Positions 25,019 to 33,985 of a DNA stretch of 35,633 nt are shown here, piece by piece. The notes beneath the pieces are model-generated. The model did not search any database. It was not told the DNA's origin and was given only the letters and a program-made list of their open reading frames with translations. The stretch spans positions 1 to 35,633 of the forward strand of contig CAYRFQ010000082.1 of NCBI GenBank assembly GCA_964423615.1, in the 5' to 3' direction. This DNA comes from CAYRFQ01 sp964423615. Lineage in GTDB: Bacteria; Planctomycetota; Planctomycetia; Gemmatales; Gemmataceae. Within the stretch, counting starts at the first letter, position 1. Every line of letters begins with the position of its first letter. The position numbers and the translations under genes are program-made.

Positions 25019-25576
25019 ATGAGCGAGCTGGCAACCAGACCCTCTGACCGGGCACCAACATTGGACGGAGCCAACCTCTCCGAAGATGGATTCGTACGGA
25101 TTTTCAACCAAGTCCGAACGGAACTCGTCAGCACGCTGTACTTTATGCTCGGCAACCACGAAGACGCCCTCGACGCGGCCCAAGACGCCTTCATCAAATG
25201 TTGGCGGACTCGCGAAAAACTCAAGGATGTCCAAAATCTCCGTGCGTGGATTTTTCGGGTCGGCCTCAACGCCGCCAAGGATCTGCAACGGAATGCTTGG
25301 CGCCGCCGAAAGAAACCGTTGCCCGAAAACGGCAGTTTGGATGCTGCCGTCGAAATCGATCCCGCCCAGACTCTTGAGGAACGAGAAGCCCTGGATCAGC
25401 TACGGACCGCCCTTATGGAACTCCGCGAGGAAGAAAAAGCGGTGTTCCTCCTACGGCATAATGGAAGCCTCACCTACGACGAAATCGCTGAGTTGCGCAA
25501 CTGCCCCGTCGGGACAGTCAAGACTCAAATGCGGGCGGCCGTGAAGAAGCTCAAGCTATTGTTGAAAGACAAGTAA
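25019..25576 (+). CDS. ECF RNA polymerase sigma factor (sigma-70 family)
   Basis: The protein has 185 residues from ATG 25019; the frame is open upstream to 24773 but those residues do not resemble a sigma factor. Region 2 is seen in LYFMLGNHEDALDAAQDAFI, KCWRTREKLKDVQNLRAWIF and RVGLNAAKDLQRNAWRRRKK (-10 recognition and core binding). Region 4 is ELREEEKAVFLLRHNGSLTY followed by DEIAELRNCPVGTVKTQMRA, a helix-turn-helix for the -35 element. It directs RNA polymerase to a set of stress- or surface-related promoters. The anti-sigma gene starts five bases after its stop, so they form one operon, and the sigma factor is presumably held by the zinc-finger domain of that protein until a signal is received. 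Confidence 0.93.
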   Translation: MSELATRPSDRAPTLDGANLSEDGFVRIFNQVRTELVSTLYFMLGNHEDALDAAQDAFIKCWRTREKLKDVQNLRAWIFRVGLNAAKDLQRNAWRRRKKPLPENGSLDAAVEIDPAQTLEEREALDQLRTALMELREEEKAVFLLRHNGSLTYDEIAELRNCPVGTVKTQMRAAVKKLKLLLKDK

Positions 25577-25581
25577 CGATA

Positions 25582-28500
25582 ATGCTCACCTGTGATCAGT
25601 GCTCAAACCTGTTGTTGGATTTCGTCTATGATCTCCTCGATGAGGAGGAAACACTACAACTGCGCGATCATCTCGCCGACTGTGCGCAATGCCAGGAACG
25701 ATTGACCCAGGCCGAAGACACCCAACGGTTGTTCGGAAAAGCCGCTCAAGTTTACGACAACATCCCGACATTTACCGGTCCCGATACTCTCGCTGACGAA
25801 ACCGCCACGGAAGACACCCAAGAACTCGAGGCAGCACCGGCCAAGTTGGAAGCCACTTCGACGGCTCCATCAGAACAAATCACCGCCAAGACCATTCACG
25901 ACAATCCTAACTCATCGAAAACATCGTTAGACCGAACCAAAAGCAGCCGGAAGTGGATTTGGTCAGCCGTTGCGACTGCGGCGCTCGTGCTATTGAGCTT
26001 CACGGGATGGAGTTATGTTGCCTACCAGGACAAACTGAACGCCAAGAAGACTGCCATTCGAAAGCTCGAACTGAGCATCGCCCGTATCGATGGTGAATGG
26101 AACGACTACAACCAGGTATACAACAAGAAACTCGCCAGTTTGCCCAAGCAGATACCGCAGGAAGAACTCTTTTTAAGGCTCTATGGCTCCCAAAACTATC
26201 ACATTTCGGCTCCAGCTGTAGTTCGGCTCGATGCCCAAAACTTGGATGGCAAGAGAGTTCCCGTTCAAGTCAGTTACAACATCACCAAAGTTGACGGGAC
26301 GAACCTCCACGCCAAAACGAATGAGTTCAGCCCAGACGGAAGCTGCTTGTTGAAAATCCCACCCAACCTCAACGTGAAGCCAAACGAGAATCTCAAACTC
26401 TCCGTCCAAGCCCGTGTACCCGGTACTCAGGCGCAGGCTTCTGTCGAACAATCGCTCCTGGCCAAAACCCCACAATTCCTTTCCCACTTGGCGCTCAACA
26501 AGTCCGTCTATCGGACCAACGACATTTTGTTCTTCCGAACACTTACGTTGGATCGATTTCGTTTGACGCCGCCGAAAAAAGAGTTCCAGTTCCGATATTC
26601 GATCCTTGACTCAGCCGGAGAGGTAATCCAAACCCTACTGAGCAAGTCGACCAAGGCTGGCATCGGGGGTGGGGAATTCGCTCTCACCAACCAGTTCAAG
26701 GATGGAACTTACGCACTCCTTGTCGAACCGATCACGGAATCCGGCGAAGTTGCCAAATTCATGACCCCGATCCGCCAACCGTTTGTTGTACGACGCAAGC
26801 AAAAACTTCTCGTCGCCTTTCGCCGCCCTCGATTCGGAGTGGGTGACAAGATAGACATTCAAGTATCCGTCGAAAAAAACTTCGCTAACAACAGTGGACG
26901 GGCAGGCAAAAACCAACTTCCTGAACAGATGCCAAACCCCAGTGGGGAGAAAGCCAAAGGACCAGCTCGTGGAACCAACGGGCCACAAACTCACTTTCGG
27001 CAAACTCCCGTTTTACCACAAACTGTCACGGCACAACTCGTATTGACTCAACGAGGTGGTTCGCAACTCAAGACTCGTTTGGGAACGGGAGGAGGATCAG
27101 CAGCGGTTCCCGGTGCTCCGATCCCTCCTGACTTCAAACCCAGCGTCCCACCTACTCCCGGTCTAGGGGTGCCGAATAAGGTCAAAGGAAAAAACAATCA
27201 TGGGAGGTGGGGCCGCGACAATCAATGGCCAGACCCAAAGTTCGGACCAGGAGGCATGCGTGGAGTCCCTGGGGCTGAGGTTCTAGCTACCTCGGGCCAA
27301 CGGTTCACATTGCCACCCATGCAGTCCTCTGTCACACCTAACACGCCAGCCAATTTCTCGTTGGAAGTCCCCAAGGGAGTCCTTGTGGACGAGATGGAAG
27401 TCAAAGTAAAACTGTGCGACGGAATTCAGGATCCGGTAGTTCACCAAACAGTACCGCTGATCCCCGTCGCCTGGAGTATCGAGTTTTTCCCAGAGGGTGG
27501 CCATCTCATCCAGGGGGTCCCCAACACCGTCTACACACGCATCACGGCGACGGAAGAATACCGCCGCAAGCCACTTCTCGGTAAGTTGGTAGACCAGACA
27601 GGAGAGGTCGTCAGCAGCGTTCGACTTCCCCCCTTGCCGCCTACCCAGGATGTGTTCTCCCGAGTCGGACAGTTTCGCTTCACTCCTAAGGCCAAACAGA
27701 AGTACACTCTGAAAGTTTGGCCAGCCGGTCAACATGGCAAAAAACCTTTGTCCGAAGTCACCTTGCCGAGTGTCCGCGACAAAGGAGTCGCGCTCACCGT
27801 CGCGAATCCTGCAGATCAAGAAAACACCCCACTTCGCATGAAACTTTTTTCGCCGTCCCCTCAGGATCGGATCTTCTTGCTCGCGACCTGTCGCGGTCAT
27901 GCTGTGGGCCAACTCTTGACGACTGCCACGCCCAATGGAACGCAAGTCGAGCTTGAACCCGTTCAGGGCACGCGAGGCGTTGTCCGCTTGACCGCCTATC
28001 GGGTGAATTCAACGGAATTGACTCCGGTTTGCGAGCGGCTCGTATTTCGGTTTCCCAAGACTCGGCTTCAATTCGAAGCGTCGACTCAGTTGGCCGATAA
28101 CTTACAGCCTGAACAAACTTCCCAACAAGTCAACCAAGTCGCGCTCCGTTTGCGCTGTCAAAACGAAGTTGGAAAAATCTGGTCAGCCAACGCTCTCGTG
28201 GGAGTCACCAAGGAAGAGACCTCGCTCACACCGGAATCACGAGAAACCCCTGATCTGCCGTCGTACTTATACCTGCTCAAAGACATCGACCGCCCCTCGG
28301 ATCTCGACGATTCGCAGTTGGTCGCCTCGGACACTCCCACTAATCGAAGGCGGCTCAACAACTTGTTGGCCGTGCAAGGATGGCGGCAGTTTGTTCCCCG
28401 ACCCGGCACGTCTGGCGACCCCGAAAAGAACGACCGAAACGCCGCCGACAACAATTTCCAGGAAGGCCAAGGACAAGAGCCCGAGCCGTTGCTACTCTAC

Positions 28501-29634
28501 GCCGACAATCGGGAACAGACCAAGGAAGCAATGCAACTCTCGCTTGCGAAAAAACAAAAGGCAATCGAGTTCGAACGCAAAACCAAACATCAGGAACTGG
28601 TCCAGACCAGAGACCAAGCCGTCCTCCAGCTGCAAACCGTTCGAGCCTCTTTGGCCGAGTACACTCGACGCCCCCAGTATCTAGTTACGTTTGCTATACT
28701 GGGGACCCTGGCGGTGCTCATCGCAGTCAGCTTGGTCTACATATTCCTGGGATTCTACCGTCTTGCCCAGAACCATCCGAAGGCGACGAAGAATTTGGCC
28801 CTCGCTTGCGGTCTCCTGTTCGTTTCGCTCGTTCTTTACGGTTCGACAACGACCCTTCGGACTCCACGGTCCGGTGGTTTACCCAAGGAGCAGTTAGCTG
28901 TTGCAAATCCCCGTACCTTGTCGTTGGACGCACCTCTACAGAGACAACCTCTACCTAAAATTCGACTCGCACCACCGTTGCCCGTTGTATCCATCGAAAG
29001 GCGCACTACCGAGCTCGGCAAGGTCCGCCGAGAACCGGGCAACCAGTCTGCTGCCATGAATAAGGCTATCGAACACCAACAACGAACCCTCAACAACAAT
29101 CCCCCACTCTTTGTACTTTCTTCTGCCGCGCGCTCAAACTATTCCGCCTTCGAAGCTACAACTCGGAACATGTTGGTCGAGACTTGGTTCGATCGGGCAA
29201 AACGGCGTCAAGAGCAGGACACTCAACGGGCGAGGTCGAAAAGCGGTCCGGGCAAAGACCTGAAGTCTCCTGCGGATGCCACAAAGAAGAGCGGTAAGAG
29301 CCAAAAGGGAAAAAAGGAAGCTAAAGCAACCGGAACGAAAAAAAATCCGATTCCAACCGAACAAAAGGACCTGCCCGCAGGAACCGTGCAATTCGGAAGA
29401 TACGTCTCACGTCGATTCGCCTGGACCGCCGCAAGCCCCAACGAGGAGATGCCCGACACATTGCTGTGGGCACCCGCCGTCCAACTCAACAATGGAAAAG
29501 CTGAACTCCGTTTCGACATTCCCAAAGCTCCGGCGATGTACCGAATGATCGTCATCGGGAACGATGACCAGGGACGTTTCGGCTATCTCGAGGGAATCAT
29601 CCAGCCAGGTGAGCACCCAAACCTGGTGAAATAG
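25582..29634 (+). CDS. Giant membrane anti-sigma factor: zf-HC2 domain fused to MG2/macroglobulin-like extracytoplasmic region
   Basis: This 1350-residue protein begins with an anti-sigma zinc finger (zf-HC2-type; CDQC at 4-7 and HLADCAQC at 30-37 give a HxxxCxxC pattern). A low-complexity linker leads to TM1 (about 125-147). The long outer part (150-1030) has macroglobulin-like segments: NKSVYRTNDILFFRTLTLDR (306-325), VEFFPEGG-type IEFFPEGGHLIQGVPNTVYT (633-652) and LLAVQGWRQFVPR (928-940), landmarks of MG2-type proteins. A Gly/Pro-rich linker lies at about 440-570. TM2 (1033-1058) and TM3 (1071-1093) follow, then a basic stretch and a last domain with GRYVSRRFAWTAAS and DTLLWAPAVQLNNGKAELRF. 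No thioester CxEQ motif is visible. The zinc finger should hold the sigma factor inside while the outer part senses a signal. Start ATG 25582 is five bases after the sigma stop. Confidence 0.85.
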   Translation: MLTCDQCSNLLLDFVYDLLDEEETLQLRDHLADCAQCQERLTQAEDTQRLFGKAAQVYDNIPTFTGPDTLADETATEDTQELEAAPAKLEATSTAPSEQITAKTIHDNPNSSKTSLDRTKSSRKWIWSAVATAALVLLSFTGWSYVAYQDKLNAKKTAIRKLELSIARIDGEWNDYNQVYNKKLASLPKQIPQEELFLRLYGSQNYHISAPAVVRLDAQNLDGKRVPVQVSYNITKVDGTNLHAKTNEFSPDGSCLLKIPPNLNVKPNENLKLSVQARVPGTQAQASVEQSLLAKTPQFLSHLALNKSVYRTNDILFFRTLTLDRFRLTPPKKEFQFRYSILDSAGEVIQTLLSKSTKAGIGGGEFALTNQFKDGTYALLVEPITESGEVAKFMTPIRQPFVVRRKQKLLVAFRRPRFGVGDKIDIQVSVEKNFANNSGRAGKNQLPEQMPNPSGEKAKGPARGTNGPQTHFRQTPVLPQTVTAQLVLTQRGGSQLKTRLGTGGGSAAVPGAPIPPDFKPSVPPTPGLGVPNKVKGKNNHGRWGRDNQWPDPKFGPGGMRGVPGAEVLATSGQRFTLPPMQSSVTPNTPANFSLEVPKGVLVDEMEVKVKLCDGIQDPVVHQTVPLIPVAWSIEFFPEGGHLIQGVPNTVYTRITATEEYRRKPLLGKLVDQTGEVVSSVRLPPLPPTQDVFSRVGQFRFTPKAKQKYTLKVWPAGQHGKKPLSEVTLPSVRDKGVALTVANPADQENTPLRMKLFSPSPQDRIFLLATCRGHAVGQLLTTATPNGTQVELEPVQGTRGVVRLTAYRVNSTELTPVCERLVFRFPKTRLQFEASTQLADNLQPEQTSQQVNQVALRLRCQNEVGKIWSANALVGVTKEETSLTPESRETPDLPSYLYLLKDIDRPSDLDDSQLVASDTPTNRRRLNNLLAVQGWRQFVPRPGTSGDPEKNDRNAADNNFQEGQGQEPEPLLLYADNREQTKEAMQLSLAKKQKAIEFERKTKHQELVQTRDQAVLQLQTVRASLAEYTRRPQYLVTFAILGTLAVLIAVSLVYIFLGFYRLAQNHPKATKNLALACGLLFVSLVLYGSTTTLRTPRSGGLPKEQLAVANPRTLSLDAPLQRQPLPKIRLAPPLPVVSIERRTTELGKVRREPGNQSAAMNKAIEHQQRTLNNNPPLFVLSSAARSNYSAFEATTRNMLVETWFDRAKRRQEQDTQRARSKSGPGKDLKSPADATKKSGKSQKGKKEAKATGTKKNPIPTEQKDLPAGTVQFGRYVSRRFAWTAASPNEEMPDTLLWAPAVQLNNGKAELRFDIPKAPAMYRMIVIGNDDQGRFGYLEGIIQPGEHPNLVK

Positions 29635-29767
29635 CCAAAGATGGTTTTCTTGGACACGTGGTCGACCATCGCGATGCTCCCAGAATTTTCCGTCGTCTTG
29701 TTCGGAAAAACCAGGCAGAGACCGCTACCCAAGACAGAAACCACCGTGTGTTGTGAACTTGGGTAAG

Positions 29768-29785
29768 GCACGTCGCCGGACGTGC
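29768..29785 (+). terminator. Hairpin downstream of the anti-sigma gene
   Basis: GCACGTC (29768-29774) pairs perfectly with GACGTGC (29779-29785) across a GCCG loop. It lies 134 bases after the stop. The following bases (TTGTCC) are only mildly T-rich, so termination is uncertain. Confidence 0.35.
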
Positions 29786-30013
29786 TTGTCCCCAGGGCCC
29801 GTTCACCTCGCGGTCCTCAATAATCTGTACACAGCTTTTCAATCTTTCAATTCCCTCTGTACCTTGCATCGGGGATCGTTACGATCGACTACCCTCTCCC
29901 TAAATGATAGCCGCCACCATGAAGCCCTATCCTCACATCACAATCAACCTCCTTCCAACGATGACCACAACGCCACGTTGTTCCTCGCATGGTTGGCCCA
30001 CTGGGGTATCCAC

Positions 30014-30048
30014 AACGCTCGTCTTCTGAAGGAGTGGAGCGTTTTGTT
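30014..30048 (+). terminator. Possible intrinsic terminator before the FGE-like gene
   Basis: AACGCTC (30014-30020) pairs with GAGCGTT (30037-30043), followed by GTTTTGTT. The loop is long (16 bases), but the T-rich end suits a plus-strand terminator. Confidence 0.35.
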
Positions 30049-30140
30049 ATGATCACGTCGGTATTTTGAGATAATGGAATTCTCGTAAGATAAAACCAAG
30101 TAGTATTATCCCGTCACAAAACGGTCCCAGAGGCTACCTG

Positions 30141-31103
30141 ATGTCTGACTTCCAACGACTCCTCGATGCGATCCCTTCTGACCCAAATGTGGCGTTCATC
30201 CTGGCCGACTACCTCGAAGAACGCGACGACCCACGATGCGAACTCCTGCGCCTATCTTACACCCTCAAAGATATGGCCAACATCACTCCCGAACGACTGG
30301 CCATGGAAGAGCGATTGCGTGAATTGTTGTTGGTCAAGAAACTCGAACCGGTCGTTCCGAAGGCGACCAACGAACTGGAGATGGAGTTCGCATGGGTTCC
30401 TCCGGGAACTTTCTTGATGGGAAGTCCCGAAAGCGAAGAAGAGCGGCGCCTCGACGAAACCCAACATCGAGTGACGTTGACAAAGGGTTTGTATGTCGGC
30501 ATCACGCCAGTCACCCAAAGACAATGGCAAAACGTAATGGTCGAGAATCCCAGTCATTACAAAGGAGACGACACTTTGCCGGTCGATAGTGTTTCGTGGG
30601 AAGATTGCCAGGAATTCGTGAACTCTCTCAATCTGATGAAAAGAGCCGAACTGCGACTTTCTGTACCCCAAGGAGGCATGTTCGATTTGTTGACCGAAGC
30701 CGAATGGGAATACAGCTGCCGGGCAGGAACAACAACCCCCTTCTGGTTCGGCGATACGATTTCCACTGATCAGGCCAATTACAATGGTGATGCCGTTTAC
30801 GGCAACGGAAAGAAGGGAGATTTTTGCGTGGAGACAACTCCCGTGGGCAGTTATCCACCGAATGTGTGGGGGCTATTCGACCTCCACGGCAATGTGTATG
30901 AATGGTGTGCAGATTGGTACGGGGGGTTTTCGCATGTAGATGTTGAAAACCCGCAAGGCCCGGAGAATGGCAGTGATCGTGTGCTGCGTGGTGGCTCCTT
31001 GCTCCGCGATCCCTGGATCCTCCGATCAGGCGCCCGATTTAACGCCCAGCCCGGCTTTCACTATCCCGGCATTGGATTCCGCGTATGTTTTCGCCTGGAT
31101 TAA
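30141..31103 (+). CDS. Formylglycine-generating enzyme (SUMF1/FGE-sulfatase) family protein with N-terminal TIGR02996 domain
   Basis: This 320-residue protein begins with DFQRLLDAIPSDPNVAFILA and DYLEERDDPRCELLRL (residues 3-39), the TIGR02996 repeat-companion domain found mainly in Gemmatales proteins. The rest is an FGE-sulfatase (SUMF1) domain: EFAWVPPGTFLMGSPESEEE, PVTQRQWQNVM, PVDSVSWEDCQEF, LLTEAEWEYSCRAGT, VGSYPPNVWGLFDLHGNVYEWCADW and RVLRGGSLLRDP. True FGEs oxidise a Cys in sulfatases using a copper centre; many bacterial members have other or unknown roles, and no sulfatase gene is nearby. The catalytic Cys pair of FGE is not obvious in the last part (GFRVCFRLD holds one Cys). AGAGG precedes the ATG. 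It is convergent with aspS. Confidence 0.9.
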   Translation: MSDFQRLLDAIPSDPNVAFILADYLEERDDPRCELLRLSYTLKDMANITPERLAMEERLRELLLVKKLEPVVPKATNELEMEFAWVPPGTFLMGSPESEEERRLDETQHRVTLTKGLYVGITPVTQRQWQNVMVENPSHYKGDDTLPVDSVSWEDCQEFVNSLNLMKRAELRLSVPQGGMFDLLTEAEWEYSCRAGTTTPFWFGDTISTDQANYNGDAVYGNGKKGDFCVETTPVGSYPPNVWGLFDLHGNVYEWCADWYGGFSHVDVENPQGPENGSDRVLRGGSLLRDPWILRSGARFNAQPGFHYPGIGFRVCFRLD

Positions 31104-31240
31104 AGCGGTGAGCGGATGTTGAGCCGTTGAGAGTCGAAAAACTCTCCTCGTGAGTGAACCCCACATGATGGCGAGAACTTTCTCGTCTCACTCGTCGATC
31201 GTAACCTTGGACTACTCTGCCCTGCCAATCCATCCTCAAA

Positions 31241-33025
31241 TCACGGAAACAGCTCTTTCAACTGTTTTTCATCGACTTCGGATGGCGCTCCTGTCATCAA
31301 GTCACGGGCTCGAGCGTTCTTCGGAAACGCTATCGTGTCTCGGATGTTCGTGGTCCGAGCGAGCATCATTACCCAGCGGTCGAGACCCAGAGCAATCCCA
31401 CCGTGTGGTGGAGCTCCGAAACTCAAAGCTTCCAACAAAAATCCAAATTTCCCTTTCGCCATTTCCGCATCGATCCCAAGAACGTTGAAAATACGTTGCT
31501 GTATCTCGGGAGTGTGGATACGGATACTCCCTCCGGCACATTCGTCGCCGTTAATGGCCAAGTCGTACGCCTTCGCTCGAACCAGACCTGGGTCACTCTC
31601 GAGCTTGTCAATGTCTTCGTCCCTCGGAGCCGTGAAAGGATGGTGGTTGGAAAACCAACGCTCCTCTTCTTCGTCCCAGAAAAAGAGAGGAAAGTCGACA
31701 ATCCAGGCCATCTTGTAGACGGGAGCGTCAGGATCGTAGAGGCCCAGCTGCAAAGCCAGGTGAGTTCGCAAGGCTCCGAGTGCCTGGCAAACGATGGCTT
31801 CCCTATCAGCGACAAATAACAACAAGTCACCCGGTTCAGCTACCATCTTTGTTCGTAGTTCTTCTTGGAGTTCCTCGGAAAAGAACTTCGCGATCGGAGC
31901 ATTGATGGCGTCGGCTTCGACCTTCATCCAGGCCAAACCTTTAGCGTTGTGACCGCTCGCGTAAGTTTCGAGTTCCTTGAGTTGCTTCCGCGAATACTTC
32001 TCGGCAGCCCCTTTTACAGCCAACCCGCGAACCTTGCCGCCGTTCGCGATGGTGTCCTTGAAGACACCGAAGTCACACTTTTCGGCGATTTCAGCGATAT
32101 CGATGATTTCCATGTCGAAACGCAGGTCGGGCTTGTCGCTACCGTACCTGAGCATCGCTTTCTCGTAGGGTATCCGCTGAATAGGCGTTTCAACCTCTAC
32201 TCCGATGCAGCGTTGAAAAATGGCCTTCGTTAGCCCTTCGAGCACCTCAAGCACGTCGTCCATCTCAACGAAAGACATCTCCATATCGAGTTGAGTGAAC
32301 TCGGGTTGTCGGTTGGCTCGTAAGTCTTCATCCCGGAGACACCGGGCGATCTGGAAATATTTATCGTACCCTGCGATCATCAAAAGCTGCTTGTACAGCT
32401 GCGGGGACTGTGGGAGTGCGTACCACTCGCCCAGGAACAAGCGGCTGGGGACCAAATAGTCACGCGCACCTTCGGGCGTGCTTCGACCCAGAAGCGGCGT
32501 TTCGATCTCCAGAAATCCGAGTTCGTCGAGATAGTCCCGCATGGTTTTGCAGATGCGGTGCCTCAGTGCGAGGATGTTTTGGAGGGTGGGTCGGCGCAGG
32601 TCGAGATAGCGATATTGTAAACGGAGGTCTTCGTTGGCCAGATCCTCACCACCACCCTTTTCGTTGACCTCGAATGGCAAAACAGGACACTTGTTGAGAA
32701 TCGTCAACTCTTCGACTTTAACTTCGATTTGTCCGGTCGGAAGGTTCGGGTTCTCTTTTCCTGGCAGGCGTTTCGCGACGGTTCCCTTCACGCAGATGAC
32801 AACTTCGTAGTTGAGTTCCTGGCCAGCTTTAAAAAGTTCTTCACCGCGGTCCGGTTCGAAGACGATTTGCGTCAAGCCATAGCGGTCGCGTAAATCGACG
32901 AAGACAAATACCCCGTGATCGCGGTGAGTGTGGACCCAACCATTCAGTACGACTGATTGCCCTACCTGTTCTTCGCGGAGTTCTCCACAAGTGTGTGTTC
33001 GCTGCCAGCTTGACTTGGTGGACAT
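31241..33025 (-). CDS. aspS: Aspartate--tRNA ligase
   Basis: This 594-residue class II aminoacyl-tRNA synthetase charges tRNA-Asp (or tRNA-Asp and tRNA-Asn) with aspartate. It has an N-terminal OB fold for the anticodon (VVLNGWVHTHRDHGVFVFVD), motif 2-type regions TPEGARDYLVPSR and RDEDLRANRQPEFTQ, an inserted bacterial GAD-like domain, and the closing motif 3 segment GGIALGLDRWVMMLA with the catalytic Arg. The length is normal for the bacterial type. The start at 33025 has GGAGA twelve bases upstream. It stands alone on the minus strand, convergent with the FGE-like gene; a small GAGAGT/ACTCTC hairpin at 31129-31146 lies between their ends. Confidence 0.97.
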   Translation of the reverse strand: MSTKSSWQRTHTCGELREEQVGQSVVLNGWVHTHRDHGVFVFVDLRDRYGLTQIVFEPDRGEELFKAGQELNYEVVICVKGTVAKRLPGKENPNLPTGQIEVKVEELTILNKCPVLPFEVNEKGGGEDLANEDLRLQYRYLDLRRPTLQNILALRHRICKTMRDYLDELGFLEIETPLLGRSTPEGARDYLVPSRLFLGEWYALPQSPQLYKQLLMIAGYDKYFQIARCLRDEDLRANRQPEFTQLDMEMSFVEMDDVLEVLEGLTKAIFQRCIGVEVETPIQRIPYEKAMLRYGSDKPDLRFDMEIIDIAEIAEKCDFGVFKDTIANGGKVRGLAVKGAAEKYSRKQLKELETYASGHNAKGLAWMKVEADAINAPIAKFFSEELQEELRTKMVAEPGDLLLFVADREAIVCQALGALRTHLALQLGLYDPDAPVYKMAWIVDFPLFFWDEEEERWFSNHHPFTAPRDEDIDKLESDPGLVRAKAYDLAINGDECAGGSIRIHTPEIQQRIFNVLGIDAEMAKGKFGFLLEALSFGAPPHGGIALGLDRWVMMLARTTNIRDTIAFPKNARARDLMTGAPSEVDEKQLKELFP

Positions 33026-33498
33026 GATTTTCGTTGTCTCCTGAAATACGATTCGTTGCTGTCCGACTCTCTCACAGACGAGGAGCCTTCACCACAAGAA
33101 AAGATGGACAAAGCGGCCAGAACGTTCACTAGTCATCTTGTTTGTCTGTTCCGCTGCGGCAGCGCAGGGACGACACGTTTTCAAACGGAACTTCCCGGAA
33201 AATTATACGAAACAAAAGGCAGGAGTCAGGAGGTGCGGAAGTCTCGGATGTGTCGCTCTGAGATTATTTGGAATCAGGAGTGATGCGTTGTAGGGATGAT
33301 TTCAGGAGAGAAATGTGTTGCCAACGACTAATGCTTGAAATGGTCTCTGTCGTAGGCAATGGGAAAGAATGAGTTTTTTCACAATGCCTACGATGAAATT
33401 CAGCAGAAATGTAGCTACTCCGAAATCGAGGAGTCCGCAAAACCATCAACTTTTTCGAGATTAGTTGATGGCTTGTGACGAACCTGAGGAAAGGTTCC
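33026..33498. other. Intergenic region upstream of aspS
   Basis: No gene is supported. It holds the aspS promoter region and, at 33437-33471, the terminator of the lipoprotein gene. Nothing else recognisable was seen. Confidence 0.45.
33437..33471 (-). terminator. Intrinsic terminator of the small lipoprotein gene
   Basis: On the minus strand CCATCAACT (33471-33463) pairs with AGTTGATGG (33451-33443) across an 11-base loop, and TTTT follows. It lies 28 bases after the stop at 33499. Confidence 0.65.
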
Positions 33499-33693
33499 TT
33501 ATTCCGGAGGGGCCGGAGCGACAGCCCCAACTCCATTGTCCTTATTCTTCTTTTTTCCCGATCCATCGACACCAACTGGGTCACTTGGAGGGGGAGCAAA
33601 CTTTTTCGGTCCAACAGCGGCTTGATTACCGCAAGCAGACAAACAAAAAACGAAGCTACCTATGACTACGAAGCGAAGTAAGTATTTCATCAT
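33499..33693 (-). CDS. Small Pro/Lys-rich lipoprotein, hypothetical
   Basis: From ATG 33693 (a TTG at 33708 is also in frame) the protein has 64 residues. It starts MMKYLLRFVVIGSFVFCLSA with a lipobox ending in Cys (LSAC, about residue 21), then a short low-complexity tail containing KKFAPPPSDPVGVDGSGKKK and VGAVAPAPPE. It is probably a surface or inner-membrane lipoprotein. It lies about 290 bases downstream of the second DUF1559 gene on the same strand, similar to the lipoproteins after the first DUF1559 gene. Function unknown. Confidence 0.65.
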   Translation of the reverse strand: MMKYLLRFVVIGSFVFCLSACGNQAAVGPKKFAPPPSDPVGVDGSGKKKNKDNGVGAVAPAPPE

Positions 33694-33985
33694 TTTCTTT
33701 CGTTCCAAGTCTGAGACAACGGGTTATGGAATAGCCCAGAACCCGTTTCAAAACTATTTTCGGTTGTTAAACCCCGCTCGAATTGAAACCGTAAGTTTAA
33801 GATCGTCTGTTGCGGCTGCCGATAGTTCCGCTCCGAAATCTCGACACTTCACAAACTTGGCCAGAGAATGCCCAAGTACAGTTGCCTGATCTCCCTCAGA
33901 AATCCAGCCTCCGACCAAAAAGTTTCGGTTTCAATTGGAACAAGGTTTTAGTATAGATGTCGTCAACAAACCAGTCAGATTGAAA

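Larger units (their letters stand above)
29635..30140. other. Intergenic region between anti-sigma and FGE-like genes
   Basis: No gene is supported. Two hairpins are seen: GCACGTC/GACGTGC with a GCCG loop at 29768-29785, and AACGCTC/GAGCGTT at 30014-30043 followed by a short T-rich run. AGAGG precedes the next start. Confidence 0.45.

Noticed and set aside
25582..29634. True alpha-2-macroglobulin with thioester
   Set aside because: No CxEQ thioester motif is visible and the domain order differs; only the MG2-type segments are shared.
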